The translations under genes and the position numbers were made by a program. From positions 38,356,420 to 38,420,419 of the forward strand of contig LS997566.1 in the NCBI GenBank assembly GCA_000469685.2: a DNA stretch of 64,000 bases. The letters are read 5' to 3'. The stretch is from Haemonchus contortus. Its lineage: Eukaryota > Nematoda > Chromadorea > Rhabditida > Trichostrongylidae. Below are positions 36,398 to 48,068 of this stretch, in pieces. How positions within the stretch are numbered: position 1 is the stretch's first letter; each line of letters starts with the position of its first letter. Under the pieces are notes generated by a model, which had not been told where the DNA came from, did no database searches, and worked only from the letters and a program-made list of their open reading frames with translations.

Positions 36398-36937
36398 CGC
36401 ACCTTCGATCCTCAATCGGATCGCTTCGCAACCAAAGTTTCACTAGGCTGACCCGTCCTGTACTAGTATCGGTGTTGTTGGGAGTTCAAGAGGCTTCTCG
36501 TTCAGATTTTCCACATGACTGAGCCTTGTAGACAAAGAATGGGCCTGTCCGAATAAGTGCGGAATCAATCTGAAACAAGAGCAATTAAAAACTGGACATC
36601 GAAATACTCGTTCAGTTGTGCTGTACCTTCGATCCCCACTCGGATCGCTTGACAACAGATTGATTCCTACGGTCGACCCGTCCTCGTCAACCTGTATTAA
36701 AGACCATATAGAATAGTCTTCAAACAAGACATCGACTGGTGACGTACCTCTGATCCCCGCTCGGATCGCTTTGAAACTGTACTGTTGGGTAATGCCGACT
36801 CCTCCAACGTCGTCTGGTGGGACGTATCCTGAGGTCCTCCACATTTCTGAGCATGAACTCGTTCCGAGGCAGATCTCGACTATCATTGACTTGAGGCTCT
36901 GAGTTCGTCGTTGTCCCACTTGAAACATGTCGAGCAT
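36398..36937 (-). pseudogene. Three tandem exon-like modules ending in a GATCCGA-GGGGATC donor motif
   Basis: On the minus strand, three segments end with nearly the same sequence, AAGCGATCCGANNGGGGATC, followed by two to four bases and GTACG, GTACA or GTGCG, like an exon end at a splice donor. They end near 36746, 36625 and 36402. In the matching frame they encode QSDPSGDQRY and SSDPSGDRRY, related to ISDPFGDQGY of module D; the third copy has a stop. This looks like tandem exon duplication in a decayed or unfamiliar gene. Confidence 0.4.
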
Positions 36938-37069
36938 ATCTGCAAGTATGGTAGAGGAAGAAACGAAGTTCGCTCAGGGTCATGAGGTGCGGTGTGAGTC
37001 ACTACTACTAAACAGTTAGTCTTCCCGGAAGTGGAACGGTATTGGATGAAAAATCCCACTCTCACGACA

Positions 37070-37320
37070 GTTCACAGGACCTGGAACTGGTTGGCCGCGG
37101 AACAGTCTCGGTGCGTATGCCCTCTACAGTAGCCGTATTAACTCATTTTGTCTGAATAATTCTACATCTTCACATCCCGACAGGATAGCCGAGAACAGTC
37201 AGCCCCCTATCCCGCTTGCGGGTGATCCAATCGGGGATCAGGGGTATGCATTCTTCTACTGCATGCATTTGCTCAAAACAGATTGTTCAGATAGATTCGG
37301 CTCCCCGTAAGACAGCTCGC
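37070..37320 (+). pseudogene. Exon-like module E, opposite strand to module D
   Basis: Plus-strand reading FTGPGTGWPRNSLG, then GDPIGDQGYAF and LLKTDCSDRFGSP followed at once by a stop (37307-37309). It is a paralogue of module D at 35854-36297 but in inverted orientation. The DNA similarity is strongest at 37222-37317 against 35932-36035. Confidence 0.45.
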
Positions 37321-38189
37321 TTCGTTTTGTCGTCAACGTGGTCCGAACAGATTCTGCAAAATGACGTGCTGCTTTCACTCGACCTACATCACAAAAAATG
37401 GATGGACCATGCCGAAGCCTGCGTTGGAGTCGACACAGGGATTCCATCTCTTAATGACAAGAGAGTATCAAACTGGAAATGCTTCTAACCTTCTACAAAC
37501 CCAATTGTCAACTTTTGAGGACCCCCCAGCGCGGATTTTGAACATATTATAGTAGAGCGTTTTCCAGAAGAGGACACGCTCCACCGCGACACGAGACCCT
37601 GAGCTAGCTAACTCACAAATGTCATACAAAAGGAAGAAAATCTGAACAATTCCACATTTCTGCCGCTAAAGAAGCGGGATGGAAAAAAATCGATGACCGT
37701 TTTTGTATAGAATGGCGGAAACGTGGAAGTTACAAAAAAATCTTCAAAATTTGGCTTAGCGGGCAAGATTCGTCATCATCGGGATTTGCCGTCCTTCGTG
37801 TTGTTGGCTATGGTGGCTGGCAGTTGACGGTCATCAGTTTCATCGAATCCGTCCCTTAGGTGATGGCTCGGTTCAACTCCTCCATCACGACCGCGATCGA
37901 CATCGAATTTATAGTCCTTTTTTGCGATTTCGATTTCAGTACCGGTCTTTCATTTCTTCTCGTCTCTTGCTTTTTTCGCTTGCTTTCTGTAATTGAAGTA
38001 AGTAAATGAAAGATCCCGATTTGTGAATAAATTATTTCCGACGGAACTGAAATACGAGACAGAACAAAGTAAACTCGGAAATGGATATTGAGAAATAATG
38101 CACGTGAAATAAGCTATCGAAGGAAAGAACGAGCGAGACTCACATGGAACCAAAGCTATAAAAAACTCTGAACTGTAAAGCTGTAAAAT

Positions 38190-38370
38190 TTCGAAAAACT
38201 AGAAAAAAAAGTCAAAAAAATTGGAAAAAAAATGGAAGGATGGGGGAGAAAGGGACTGTACGGCTAGGTGGCATGGAATCAATACAGGCGGCCCAATTCA
38301 TGAATCGAGACGTCGACCCACCGTTAACTACCTGATCTATGACTACGATGAAAAATATACATCTAACACA
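38190..38370 (+). repeat. Dispersed repeat, copy 1 (GGGACTGTACGGCT type)
   Basis: AAAAATGG-GGGGGAGAAAGGGACTGTACGGCTAGGTGGCATGGAATC...GGCGGCCCAATTCA...GTTAACTACCTGATCTATGACT matches 47330-47500 in direct orientation. It is non-coding. Confidence 0.7.
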
Positions 38371-39230
38371 AATTTCATCCAGAAAGTTGTGATTTTGTCC
38401 TTTTTCCGGGTTTGCCGGCTTTCATTTCTGAAATTGGGATGCCTCGAGAAGTCCTTTGAAAGGCAGAGAAGCTATCACTGCTGGCACTCCTTTTAGTTTT
38501 CGAGAATCCTTCAGTAAAACCAGATTCGACAACACTCAGACAGTTATAGGCTTCGAATAACCTGTGGAAACACTCGCTCGACTAGAACGAAATAAATTCG
38601 TTCACTTCACAAGTTTCTGGGACGCCATAACAACAGGGCAACGTCCTTGCAATGAACACCCCCGTGAATGAGGTTTCCTCAACTTCATACTTTGATCGTT
38701 TATGAATAAAACGGGGCTAGGCTCTGCGGAGTTCTTGGCAGGCTTATGAAATCAATCGCTGATGAAATAGAAACAAAGTGAAAGGAAGAAAAGACGGGTG
38801 CAACAAAAATGACCGCTGAAAACGGTCATCAGTAGTCATTTTCTACTTTGCTCCGGAACAGACAGTCTGAAAAGATCGCAAAGAAACAATGGAGGCTGGT
38901 ACCACCTCCGCTGTTGACAGCATAAATCCTACACATTTGCTGTGTCTCTTTCATCGTGGAGCTTCATTCATAGCTGTAGGATCCTTCAAAAGGAAGAAGA
39001 AACACTCACTGATGGCTGGAGTTCTTTGTGAGGCTACAGCTCCAGAATAAACTACTGTGAATGAGGACAGATCTTATGCCTTCGAATTTGTGCACACCTG
39101 CTGATGGTTTGTGCGGCACTCATGTAAGGACGATATCGAGGACGATATGCAACGAGAATTATACACGATGGCATCATTCGGACCGAATAAGACTGCTCAA
39201 AGCATCTTAGGCGGTTAGCATCGAGTTGTT

Positions 39231-39495
39231 GAATAGCGATTGTAGTGCTTAGCTCCAGAAGCCGCTTATTTGGAAATCATTGGGAGTGTTCCGTGTACTC
39301 GAGCCTCAAGCTGGCTCACATCATGTACCGTAAGAGATGGCCGCCATCTGAGTGACTGTGCGAGCAGTAACCTAAATGGCGACCAGCTCTTACGGTACAT
39401 ATTGTGAGCCAGCAGCTTGAGGCTCGAGCACACGGAACACTCCCAATGATTTCCAAATAAGCGGCCTGTGGAGCTAAGCACTACAATCGCTATTC
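39231..39495. repeat. Long near-perfect inverted repeat (foldback element)
   Basis: The left arm 39231-39347 (GAATAGCGATTGTAGTGCTT...) and the right arm 39376-39495 are complementary with few mismatches, around a 28-bp spacer. No target duplication was identified. It could be a MITE or a hairpin transcript source. Confidence 0.88.
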
Positions 39496-40309
39496 ATTCT
39501 GAGTTACTTCTCTCACAGTCACATTAATGACGGTTTTCGAAAACTACTCAGTCAATACACAGTTGGGGCAGTCGGAGTGGGGCAGGAGGACAGCGAGAAT
39601 GACAAAACCCGGGAAGGGAGCTTTTGAAGATTGAACGCTTGGAAAATCCAGAGCTTCTATCTCCAGCTCGGGTGGTATTCCAGCTTCTGGTGCATCACAA
39701 AACCCCCTCAGCATGTACGAGCCAATTGACGCAGAAAGCAGAGGTTTGGTTCATGAGAGCGTGGCTTCTACTTATCGCGCTGATGGCGATCTCACTTCCC
39801 AATTCGATAGCATGAGAGAAACATCAATATTTGCTACACTGTTTCTCAAATGATGCTCTGCCCCATCAATCCAAAAGTTAGTTCTTTTCGGCAAGGCCAG
39901 TGTCACCCATTGTCCCGTGCACATTGTCGCGATCGATGGAAGTGTTGATTTTTTCATTTTATGGGTCCATCGATGATGGAGACTCTTCTTCGTTGACCGA
40001 AACAAACAGTTACACCTCTAGGTCTAAGGATATTGTACGCATAAGCTGCCTCGAGCGAGTAGACGAAAGAAACTTGTGGAGAAAGTGCCTTTTATCAATA
40101 AACACTTCGTTTTTCAGTACGAGACAAATGGTGAGGTGGTAGTACTGGATGTCGTTCCGGGATTATCAAGACAACATCGCAGCTAATGAGCTCTGCGAAC
40201 TGTATAGGCTTACTGACCGAAAAACTCTGTGCTTCATCCACCTCGACTTGCCTGTAAAAAACGTCCTTCTTGAATCCGGATAATAGTCTCTACAAATGAA
40301 AGAAGGCCC

Positions 40310-40690
40310 TTTGGAAATCTGGTGATATCTTGTATTGGTGAAGTTGTATTCGAAGAAAGGGGATCATTCGTCTCTAACACTGAGTGGTAGATCACTGAAA
40401 AGGAGGGGCAGTTCCGGTTCCGTAACGGCGCTTAGAATCCATTCAAGGCAGAACTGTTTTCTTGTCCCAGGCCCCAGGAGATAAAAAGTACCGGAGTGGG
40501 TGGGATAGCTATCTCAAACGACCACCCACTAACTCTGGTGCTCTGCCCTTTCGAAGCTTATTGATAAGCAACAATTCTACGTCACCCTTCATAGGAAACG
40601 TTTCTGTCACTACTACATGGCTGCCTAGCGGGTAGCAGAACTTCATTTCTCCCCCGGTCCCACTGTTCGATTAACACTTCAACACCCGTA
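40310..40690 (+). repeat. Degenerate dispersed repeat, copy 1
   Basis: GATATCTTGTATTGGTGAAG near 40324 and GAAGCTTATTGATAAGCAAC...CACCCTTCATAGGAAACG near 40554 match 41690 and 41934 in the same order. The middle (GTGGGTGGGATAGCTATCTC) resembles the central foldback of the 15.8-17.4 kb MITEs. The end (GTTCGATTAACACTTCAAC...TTATCTGC) resembles 48011-48058. Confidence 0.5.
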
Positions 40691-41674
40691 ACTGATTTAT
40701 CTGCTTGTTTGCAAGTTTATTGCAATCGCGGGGAACCAAACCCTTGTCGAGACTGAACTTGCTCGTTCAGCTACAAAATTGAACTCTTCCAAGATTGGTA
40801 TGGGGCTGGAAGGAACTTGATATTTTCCCTTTTGAACCTTTGGATAGACCATATTCCTCCCTGTTCTTCCTTAGTTACTCAGAATAATGATGAAGGAGAA
40901 TATTCATATGGCAGGGAAACGAAGATTAGAAGCATGATTGGAAAACAAAAGACCCATTTTGAAAAAATTAGTCTATGCGAATTTTACGTTAGAGATTCTT
41001 CTCGTTCAGCCTACTAACAGAACAGAGACAAAAAACTAAACAAATAAGTATCCGCAAAAGAAGGAGATAGAGTCTTATACAGTAACCTCAATAAAAATCA
41101 TGAGAAAAAGGAGGATAATTCCTCAGCGTTATACTTTCTTAGTAAGCACTAAAGCAACCCGTGAAGGGCTTAGGCTCCCTTTATGACACTTCTTGAAGGC
41201 ACGGTTCCACAAGTAATGGAAGTGATAGGCCGGAATGGTGCAAAAGGCAAAGAAAGCGTGAAATCGGCATAGAAAGCGAAAGCTTCAGGGATATATAAGT
41301 CTTCATAACATTAGTAAAATTAGGGATTGCATGATAATGATGAAGTTGCATGGAAAGGGTATTCGGAAGAGCTGTTCAACTAAGCATTGCATACAACTAG
41401 CTACAGTAAGCTACAAGGTGCGGTTCCCGATGCGAATAATGCATCCTCTGCTGCTTTTACAATGTTTAAGAACCTGTAAGCCATGGGTTTGTAGGTCGCC
41501 GAGTCAGTTTTGAGACCCTTAATACTCCCTATCCAAGCCGTCACTCGAGCTGCCCTGGAGAGTCACAAGTTCCAAGAGGGGCATCTCAGAGACTGTTTCT
41601 AGGGTGAGTTGTGCCTTTACACAAGTTCCGCCAGGAAGATCATCCGAATAAATTCACCAGCCAAGTGGGGACTC

Positions 41675-42010
41675 TTTGGAAACTTGTGATATCTTGTAGT
41701 GGTGAGAGCGAATTCAAGGAGGGGATATACTCTTCGTCTTCACTACTAAGCGCTAGAGCGCAAAAATGAGGAGCAGCCGCCTTTGTGGGATCGTATTGAC
41801 CCTAGGAAATGAGCCTGAGCCAGGTAAGTACTTTTTTCTGCTAGATTCAGAGGATAAGAAGCAGAATAAGAGGGTGGGCAACTTGATCACTTCAAACGAA
41901 CTTTCAATATCCCTGTTGACCTCTCCGGTGAAAGCTTAATTCATAGGCAAAAAACTGCATCACCCTCAGTAGGAAACCATTCCATGACCATCACAGGGCT
42001 GCAAGCAAAC
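41675..42010 (+). repeat. Degenerate dispersed repeat, copy 2
   Basis: The counterpart of 40310-40690, lying directly upstream of the RTE element. Confidence 0.5.
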
Positions 42011-42139
42011 CCCTACTACGACCACTTCTTATCCTTGCCTTAGTCCCCTGCAGGCTGTACCTGCCCAGTCAGGTATCGCTCGATCAGCACACAGCCAAAG
42101 GCGAAGAAATCTCAGGGTCATAGGCTACAAAGGAGACGG

Positions 42140-44965
42140 ACAAGAGTGAGCCAGCTGATAGCGTGCACCTATAACTGTCGAAACATCAGCTCGGCCGCTC
42201 AGCTTTCGGTACTCAACGATGAAGCTGGACGGATTAAGTACCATGTAATCGACTTGAGCGACATGAAGCGGAAGGAGCCTCTCTCATGCACCTGGACGGA
42301 ACTTCAGTGTTCTTAGGAGCTCGAAAAACGAATCCAATGTCAGGAGGTGTTGGTTTTCTTGTGTCTCCGAACTACTCCAAGCACGTAAAGAGCGTAACGT
42401 TCCATGGGCACCGACTAGCCATACTATCCGCGTACCTTTCAAGAGATTCGCAAGTCACCAACTTTCAGGCTTACGCGCCTACTGCTGACAGCGATGAAGA
42501 GCAGCATGACAACTTCTACGAACAACTCGAGGAGCTCGTAGGCAAGGTGGTTACGTCGTTGTGATAGGAGACTTCAGCGCCCGGGCTGGATCACGAAACA
42601 CGGCGAGGTCTTCATCGGGCCACATTCGGCAGAAGAGCGCAACGAGTCTGGCGAGAGATTAGCGAGTTTTTGTGATCTGCATCATCTCTACCATGGCAAT
42701 AGTCAGTTCCTCAAGGCACCTCGGAAAAGATGGACTCATATTTCGCCGAATGGACAACACTGTCACGAAATCGACCACATTTTGTGCAATCTAAGAATCA
42801 TGATGGATGTGGCGGTTGTCCCTTCTTCCAACACGGGGAGCGATCATCGTTTGCTGCGAGGGCGTTTTCACCTCGATCGCGGCTTGATACGTCTGACGCG
42901 GATACGTTCAAGGCAGCCGTGCCCCATTACGCTGGACGAAGATGCGGTCGCGAGACTTGCAAAAAAAGAGTTTTTTGAAGTGATGGATGACACTGACGCT
43001 GACTACGAGAACCTCGTGCAAACCGTAACCGCAATCGCAAACAGCTGTCGCACTGTTGCTCCCAACCACAGTTCTCGTCACATCTCTGCTTCTACTCGTG
43101 CACTACTCGAAAAGCGAAGAAATATGTTTCGACAGGAAAAACACATAGAGTACACTTTGCTAAGTAGGTTGTGTAGGCAAAGGACTGCTGAAGATCACAC
43201 CAATTTCGCAAGATCGAATTTCCTAGAAGAGGCAGAGACAGGCGGAGTTTGAGGAAGGCGAGAAGAAAGATAGCCGAGCTTCGTCTTAGGTTTCCATGCA
43301 AAAAAAATGCGAATGGAACTTGATGCTGCTTTACTTAAAATGGAAGAAATCTTGACAACGTTCTACTCCGCTCTGCTCAGATCGGACCTCCCAGTTGCGA
43401 AAAAGGAAAGATCAGTTCTGGAGGGAAAGCTGCCCTTTCTGTCATCAAAAGTGCGTCATGCGATTGAAACGATGCCTCGAGCTAAGACGCCGGGGAAAGA
43501 CGGCATCTCCGTGGAGCTTCTACAAGCGTGCGGGCCTCCTTTATATCGAGCACTTGCAAGGCGATACACTCGCTACATGGCGGAGTGTACGGTTCCAACG
43601 GCGTGGAAGCAGTCTTCGACTTTGCTGCTGTTCAAGAAGGGCGACAAAGAAGATCTAGCTCACCATCGTCCTATCACGCTTCTGCCAGCACTTTATAAAA
43701 TATCAACACGTTGTATACTGGCACGTATCCTTAGGACCCTAGAAGAAGCTTAACCGGTAGAACAAGCGGGTTTTCGTCGAAACTCCAGTACCCTCGACCA
43801 CATCGCTACTTGCCGACATCTTATCGAGGCTTCCCTTCCCCTTGTAATGACCTTCATTGACTACAAGAAGGCGTTCGACTCGGTGGAGCCAGTAAAGGCC
43901 GGGGTGCGCTGGAGGAGCAAGGTGTTGAAAGGATCTACGTGGACGAATTACGAGAATGCTACTCAGGCTGTACAACGGTATTTCATCCTTTCTGCAATGA
44001 CGTTGTAGTAGCAGTTTAGAAAGGAGTACGGCAAGGAGATCCGATATCGCCAAACCTGTTCTCCGCCTACCTAGAGCACGTCATACGTCGCTGCAACTAG
44101 AGTAACTTTGGTGCCAACATCGACGGTGTGCGTCTTAATCATTTGCGATTTGCCGATGACATCGTGTTAATCACGGACTCTCCAGAACATGCCTCTGAGA
44201 TGCTGCATCGCCTGGATGAGGAAGGAAGCCACTGTGGTCTCACCATCAACACTTCTAAGACCAAAGTGATGCGAAACCAATTCTCAGGCGACACCCCTGT
44301 ACTTCTGAAAGGAGGTGCTATCGAAGACGTTGACGAGTACGTGTACCTCGGGAGCCAGCTTAACATGAAGAATGACTTAACTGGAGAGTTAGCAAGACGT
44401 CGCAAGGCTGGATGGGCAGCATTTAACTCCATAAGAAGCGTACTAGAGGACACCAGGGACTGCAAACTCCGAGCAGACTTATTTAATCCAACGTTGTTGG
44501 CTGCCCGCAGCTACGCGGGAGAAACCTGAGCTCTGACGAAATCACTGAAAAGACATTTAATGTCCACCCAAGCTTCGATTGAACGTTGTCTTTTGGGGCT
44601 AACGCTGAGTCGGCAACGAGAGCTCAAACTCCATAATTCCGACGTCAAAGCAATGTCGAAAGTTAAAGACGTTCTAGTTCACGCCGATGAAGCGAAGCAC
44701 AGATTTGCCGGACACCTAATGAGGAGAGAGGATGGACAATGGAGCTCGGCCACTATGCGATGGTACCCGCGAGAGAAGAAGCGGCCTCATGGCCGCCCTC
44801 CTTTACGGTGGGCAGATTCTCTAGCTTATCAAAACAACGTCTATGATCCGGAGTCCTTCAGGGTGACTATGCACTGGACAACCAGAGCTCAAGATCGAGA
44901 ACAATGAAAAAGAAGTTGGGACCCGCGCAAGACCAATCGCCGTGCTGATGGAAGGGTCGTCTAAG
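42140..44965 (+). mobile_element. RTE-clade non-LTR retrotransposon, degenerate copy
   Basis: A nearly full-length RTE element in plus orientation. It starts with the conserved endonuclease opening IACTYNCRNISS near 42160. It ends after the C-terminal RPHGRPPLRWADS region with a short tail based on CTAAGTAT/CTAAGTAAG near 44960. RTE elements carry one long protein with an apurinic-type endonuclease and a reverse transcriptase and have short tandem tails, as seen here. The 5' end and target duplication are not clear. Downstream it abuts a ~215-bp tandem repeat. Confidence 0.9.
42286..44907 (+). pseudogene. RTE endonuclease/reverse transcriptase, broken
   Basis: The protein is readable in pieces: 42286-42564 (GVGFLVSPN, YAPTADSDEE), 42782-43252 (VAVVPSSNTGSDHRLLRGRF, whose SDH motif carries the endonuclease catalytic His), 43307-43753 (AKTPGKDGISVELLQ, LLFKKGD, HHRPITLLP), a damaged stretch around 43754-44100 (IDYKKAFDSVE, then stops), 44128-44529 (LRFADDIVLI, the reverse transcriptase catalytic ADD, then YVYLGSQLNMKNDLTGEL) and 44560-44907 (FAGHLMRRED, HGRPPLRWADS). 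Several frameshifts and stops separate the pieces. The polymerase palm Asp pair is intact, but the gene is dead. Confidence 0.9.
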
Positions 44966-44984
44966 TATCTAAGTAAGTGTTATG

Positions 44985-45790
44985 CAGTGCCCATATAAAG
45001 CGATATCAATCAAAGAAAAGGCCGTCTGCTACGAATGTGGAAATAAATTCGGATACAAGACCTCCTCAGAGAATTAGATCTTTAATAAGAGTGAATATGG
45101 TAATGAACACTAGAAAACACCTAGGCGTCTCCTATTGGTAGACTCCTCTTTTTCAATAAGAACGAGCATTGGCTCAGAGGCAGTCAACTACTTTCATCCA
45201 GAGTCCATATAAATATTGTGCTCAGTGAAATTAATCAAAGAAAATTCTGGCTGCCACAAATGTAGAAATGAGTTTCGATGCAAAACTGTCTTCAAGGATC
45301 AGATGTTGAGAGTGACTATGCCATTAGACACATAAGCAATAGGAACGAGCATTGGCTCAGAAGCAATCAATAACTGTCATGCACCGTCCACATGAATATT
45401 GTGCTCACTGAGATTAATCAAAGAAAAAATGTGTGTTCCAAATGAAGAAATAAATGTCGATGCAAAGCTTTTTCCAAGAAAGGGATTGTTTTTAGGCGTT
45501 AATACGATAGTCATTGCGTGGGAGGCATATAGTCGTCTCCTCGACGTTGACAAAAAAGAGCAGTGGGTTAGAGAGTCAATCGGAAACTGTCATACACCAC
45601 CCACATAAATAATGTGCTCGGTGGGATTAATCAACGAAAAGATGTAGGCTGTAAATAACGAAATAAATGTCGATATAAGACTGCCCTAAAGAATTAGATC
45701 GCTATTGGAAGTGGATATGGTAAGGAACACGTAGTCGGTAAGTCCACGGCGTCCCCTAGTGCTGGATTCCTCCACTTCAATGAGAAAGAG
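44985..45790 (+). repeat. Tandem repeat, four diverged units of ~185-215 bp
   Basis: Units begin near 44985, 45195, 45382 and 45597 with CATATAAATATTGTGCTCAGTG-ATTAATCAAAGAAAA-like sequence, then pass through AAATAAATGTCGATGCAAGACT, AGAATTAGATC and ACGAGCATTGGCTCAGAGGCAATCA. The third unit boundary is shortened by a deletion. Nothing codes through it. Confidence 0.75.
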
Positions 45791-45844
45791 CAATGTTCGG
45801 AGGCAATCAGATATTATCATGTTTTCTTCTTCTTTTCTTCTCCC

Positions 45845-46620
45845 TAGCCGTAATCCCGCGCCGTCACAGGCTTTGCTGTTCTTGTCAGACATCTCCATTT
45901 CTTTCTGTTTACAGCATCTTCAGCTGTCAGCTTAGCTTCGACGAGTTCCTTCTTGATCACGCCCCACCATCTCTTCTTTGGGGCTCCTCGTGGTCCCTTC
46001 CCTTGATCCTCGAACTCCATTGCCTTACTAATCAAATGTCTCTGCGGTCTTCTTGGTACATTCCCGAACCATCGCAGGTGCTGCTCCTTTCTCAACTTCA
46101 GCTGAGCTGGGGCTTTTTGCACAGCTGCTCCGACGTCTTCATTTCTGATCCGATCCAGCCGCGTGTAGCCAGCACTCACTTCAGCGGAGTGGAGCAGTCT
46201 TTCATGGTTTTTACTTAAGGGCCAACGCTCGCTGCCGTACAGCATCGTGGGCCTTTATACTGTCCGATAAGCCTTTCATCAAAGAACCCTGGAGCACCGC
46301 TGGTCGCAGTGGATACCAGTGAACTCCCTCCACTCCATTGATACTGCATTTACTAGCTTTTACGGCCAGGTCCGCGCTCCCATCAGCGGATAGATCACTA
46401 CCCAAGATAGGAAGTCCTGGACCTTCTGATGGCTTCTTCAAGACTTCGATGATTGACTCCGTGCGCTCCTCAGAATTGAGGGCTTGGTCTTCTTCACGAT
46501 CAACCTGAGCCTCCAGCACTCTCTCCCATTCCTGCAGCTTGTTCTTGAGTTCTTCTTTGCTTTGTGCTATAAGAGCGACGTTACCAAAGTACAGAATGCT
46601 CTTTAGAGGTCTATCAATGA
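45845..46620 (-). pseudogene. RTE-type reverse transcriptase C-terminal fragment, minus strand
   Basis: Minus-strand pieces match the end of a different RTE-like protein. SILYFGNVALIAQSKEELKN near 46590 is a damaged version of the YADDIALIA catalytic box. EVLKKPSEG and SINGVEGVHW follow, then MLYGSERWPLSKNHERLLHS, RLDRIRNEDV, LRWFGNVPRRP and GAPKKRWWGVIKKEL in 45844-46245. The 5' two thirds are missing, as expected for a 5'-truncated insertion, and the ADD is lost. It is distinct from the copies at 42-45 kb and 51-54 kb. Confidence 0.8.
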
Positions 46621-46884
46621 GTTCCTATGTGATGACGTCTACTATATAAGCAGGAAAAGGGATGGGCTCAAAGCTGATCCTAGGTGCACCCCAACAGTGA
46701 CATATAAGGGGATGACCCAAAATTAGGGGCGCAAAAATTCATAACTTCTAGGGCAGGAACAATCTTGAAATTAACTTTGCCTCCTATTAGTATCACCTGG
46801 AAGGGCATTATGAAATTCCTTGTGTTTCCCATAATATTCATACAGAAGGCACTTAAATAATTCAGAGAAGAAGATTGAATCAAA

Positions 46885-47300
46885 GTCAAAACAAGCAGAA
46901 CAAGAAGGACTCGAAGAAGGGCAAGAAGGGCGAGAGAAGTACAAAAAGAACGAGAAGCAGAATGAGAAGGCTGCAAAGAAGAACAAGAAGAACGAGAAGC
47001 AAAGCAAGGATGACGTGAAGAAGGACAAGAAGAACGAGTAAAGGACATGAAGGACGAGAAGAAGAACAAGAAGAATGAGAAAAAGGACAAGAAGGACGAG
47101 ATGAAGAACATGAAGAACGAGAAGCAGAGCAAGAAAAGACGCGAAGAAGGACAAGAAGGACGCGAAGCAGAACAAGGAGAACGAGAAGAAGAATAAAAAA
47201 GAATGAAAACAAGAACGAAAAGGACGCGAAGCAGAACAAAAAGAACGAGAAGAAGTATAAAAAGATCGAGAAGCGAAACAAGAAGGACGAGAACGAGAAC
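46885..47300 (+). repeat. Purine-rich low-complexity tract (GAAGAAC/AAGGACGAG type)
   Basis: About 400 bp almost free of pyrimidines on the plus strand, built of imperfect AAGAAGGACGAG and AAGAACGAGAAG units. This forces long open frames of Lys/Glu/Asp on the plus strand and Leu/Phe/Ser on the minus strand. Those frames are by-products of composition and I do not call them genes. Confidence 0.85.
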
Positions 47301-47329
47301 GACAGAAAACTTAAACTATAAAAAACATC

Positions 47330-47500
47330 TGAAACATTCATTAAAACTATAAAAAAACATTCAAAGATAAAAAAACGGTGGGGGAGCAAGGGCCTGTACG
47401 GCTGGGTGGTGCGGAATCGATACGGGCGGCCCGATTCAAAGATTGGAACAATGACCACCCTTAACTAACTGATCTACACTCATCATAAAATAAAAATGTA
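47330..47500 (+). repeat. Dispersed repeat, copy 2 (GGGCCTGTACGGCT type)
   Basis: AAAAAACGGTGGGGGAGCAAGG, CTGTACGGCTGGGTGGTGCG, ATACGGGCGGCCCGATTCA and AACTAACTGATCTACACTCAT match 38190-38370. Both copies are preceded by A-rich or purine-rich DNA. Confidence 0.7.
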
Positions 47501-48068
47501 ATAAAAAATTTAAGCAGATAGCTGCGAATCTGTTTCAAAGCCGATTTCCATCCGATTATGCGACGAAAGAGACTGTCAAGAGTTCCCTCAAAGGGTAGAA
47601 GTGTGATAGAGAATTTTTTCGAGTCGTCGGAGAGTTCTATCGAAAAGTCTCCTTAAGCTTGCGGTTTCCTGTGCCATTGTACTCAGTACAACCTCCTTTG
47701 CCTCTACTCACAAATCCCTTTGACCCATCAATCCACTCCCCTCTAAAAATCTTTCTATCCGGTAAATACCCTTACATGCCCCTTCACCGAAGAAAAGCAA
47801 AGATTTTGTATTAAATTATTAGTACACTAAATATTTCACAAAAGGATGTAGCCGCAATCAGACAGTATCTTAATGAACGTATTTACCGATGAAAACTCTT
47901 CCTTTTCTTAATCTTTTCGTTTATATCTACGTTCCCAGAAACAAAGGCAATAGCCTCAGCCATTCATTGGTCTCTTTCTATGCTGTTATTGAGTATATTT
48001 GTAACGATATTGTTCGATTAACAGTTTAATACCGGTATTTAACTTATCTGTTGGTTTGCAAAAACTCT

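Noticed and set aside
46680..47458. Long minus-strand frames rich in Leu, Phe and Ser (150-190 codons)
   Set aside because: They arise from a purine-rich tract on the other strand; the composition explains the lack of stops, and there is no domain or conserved motif.
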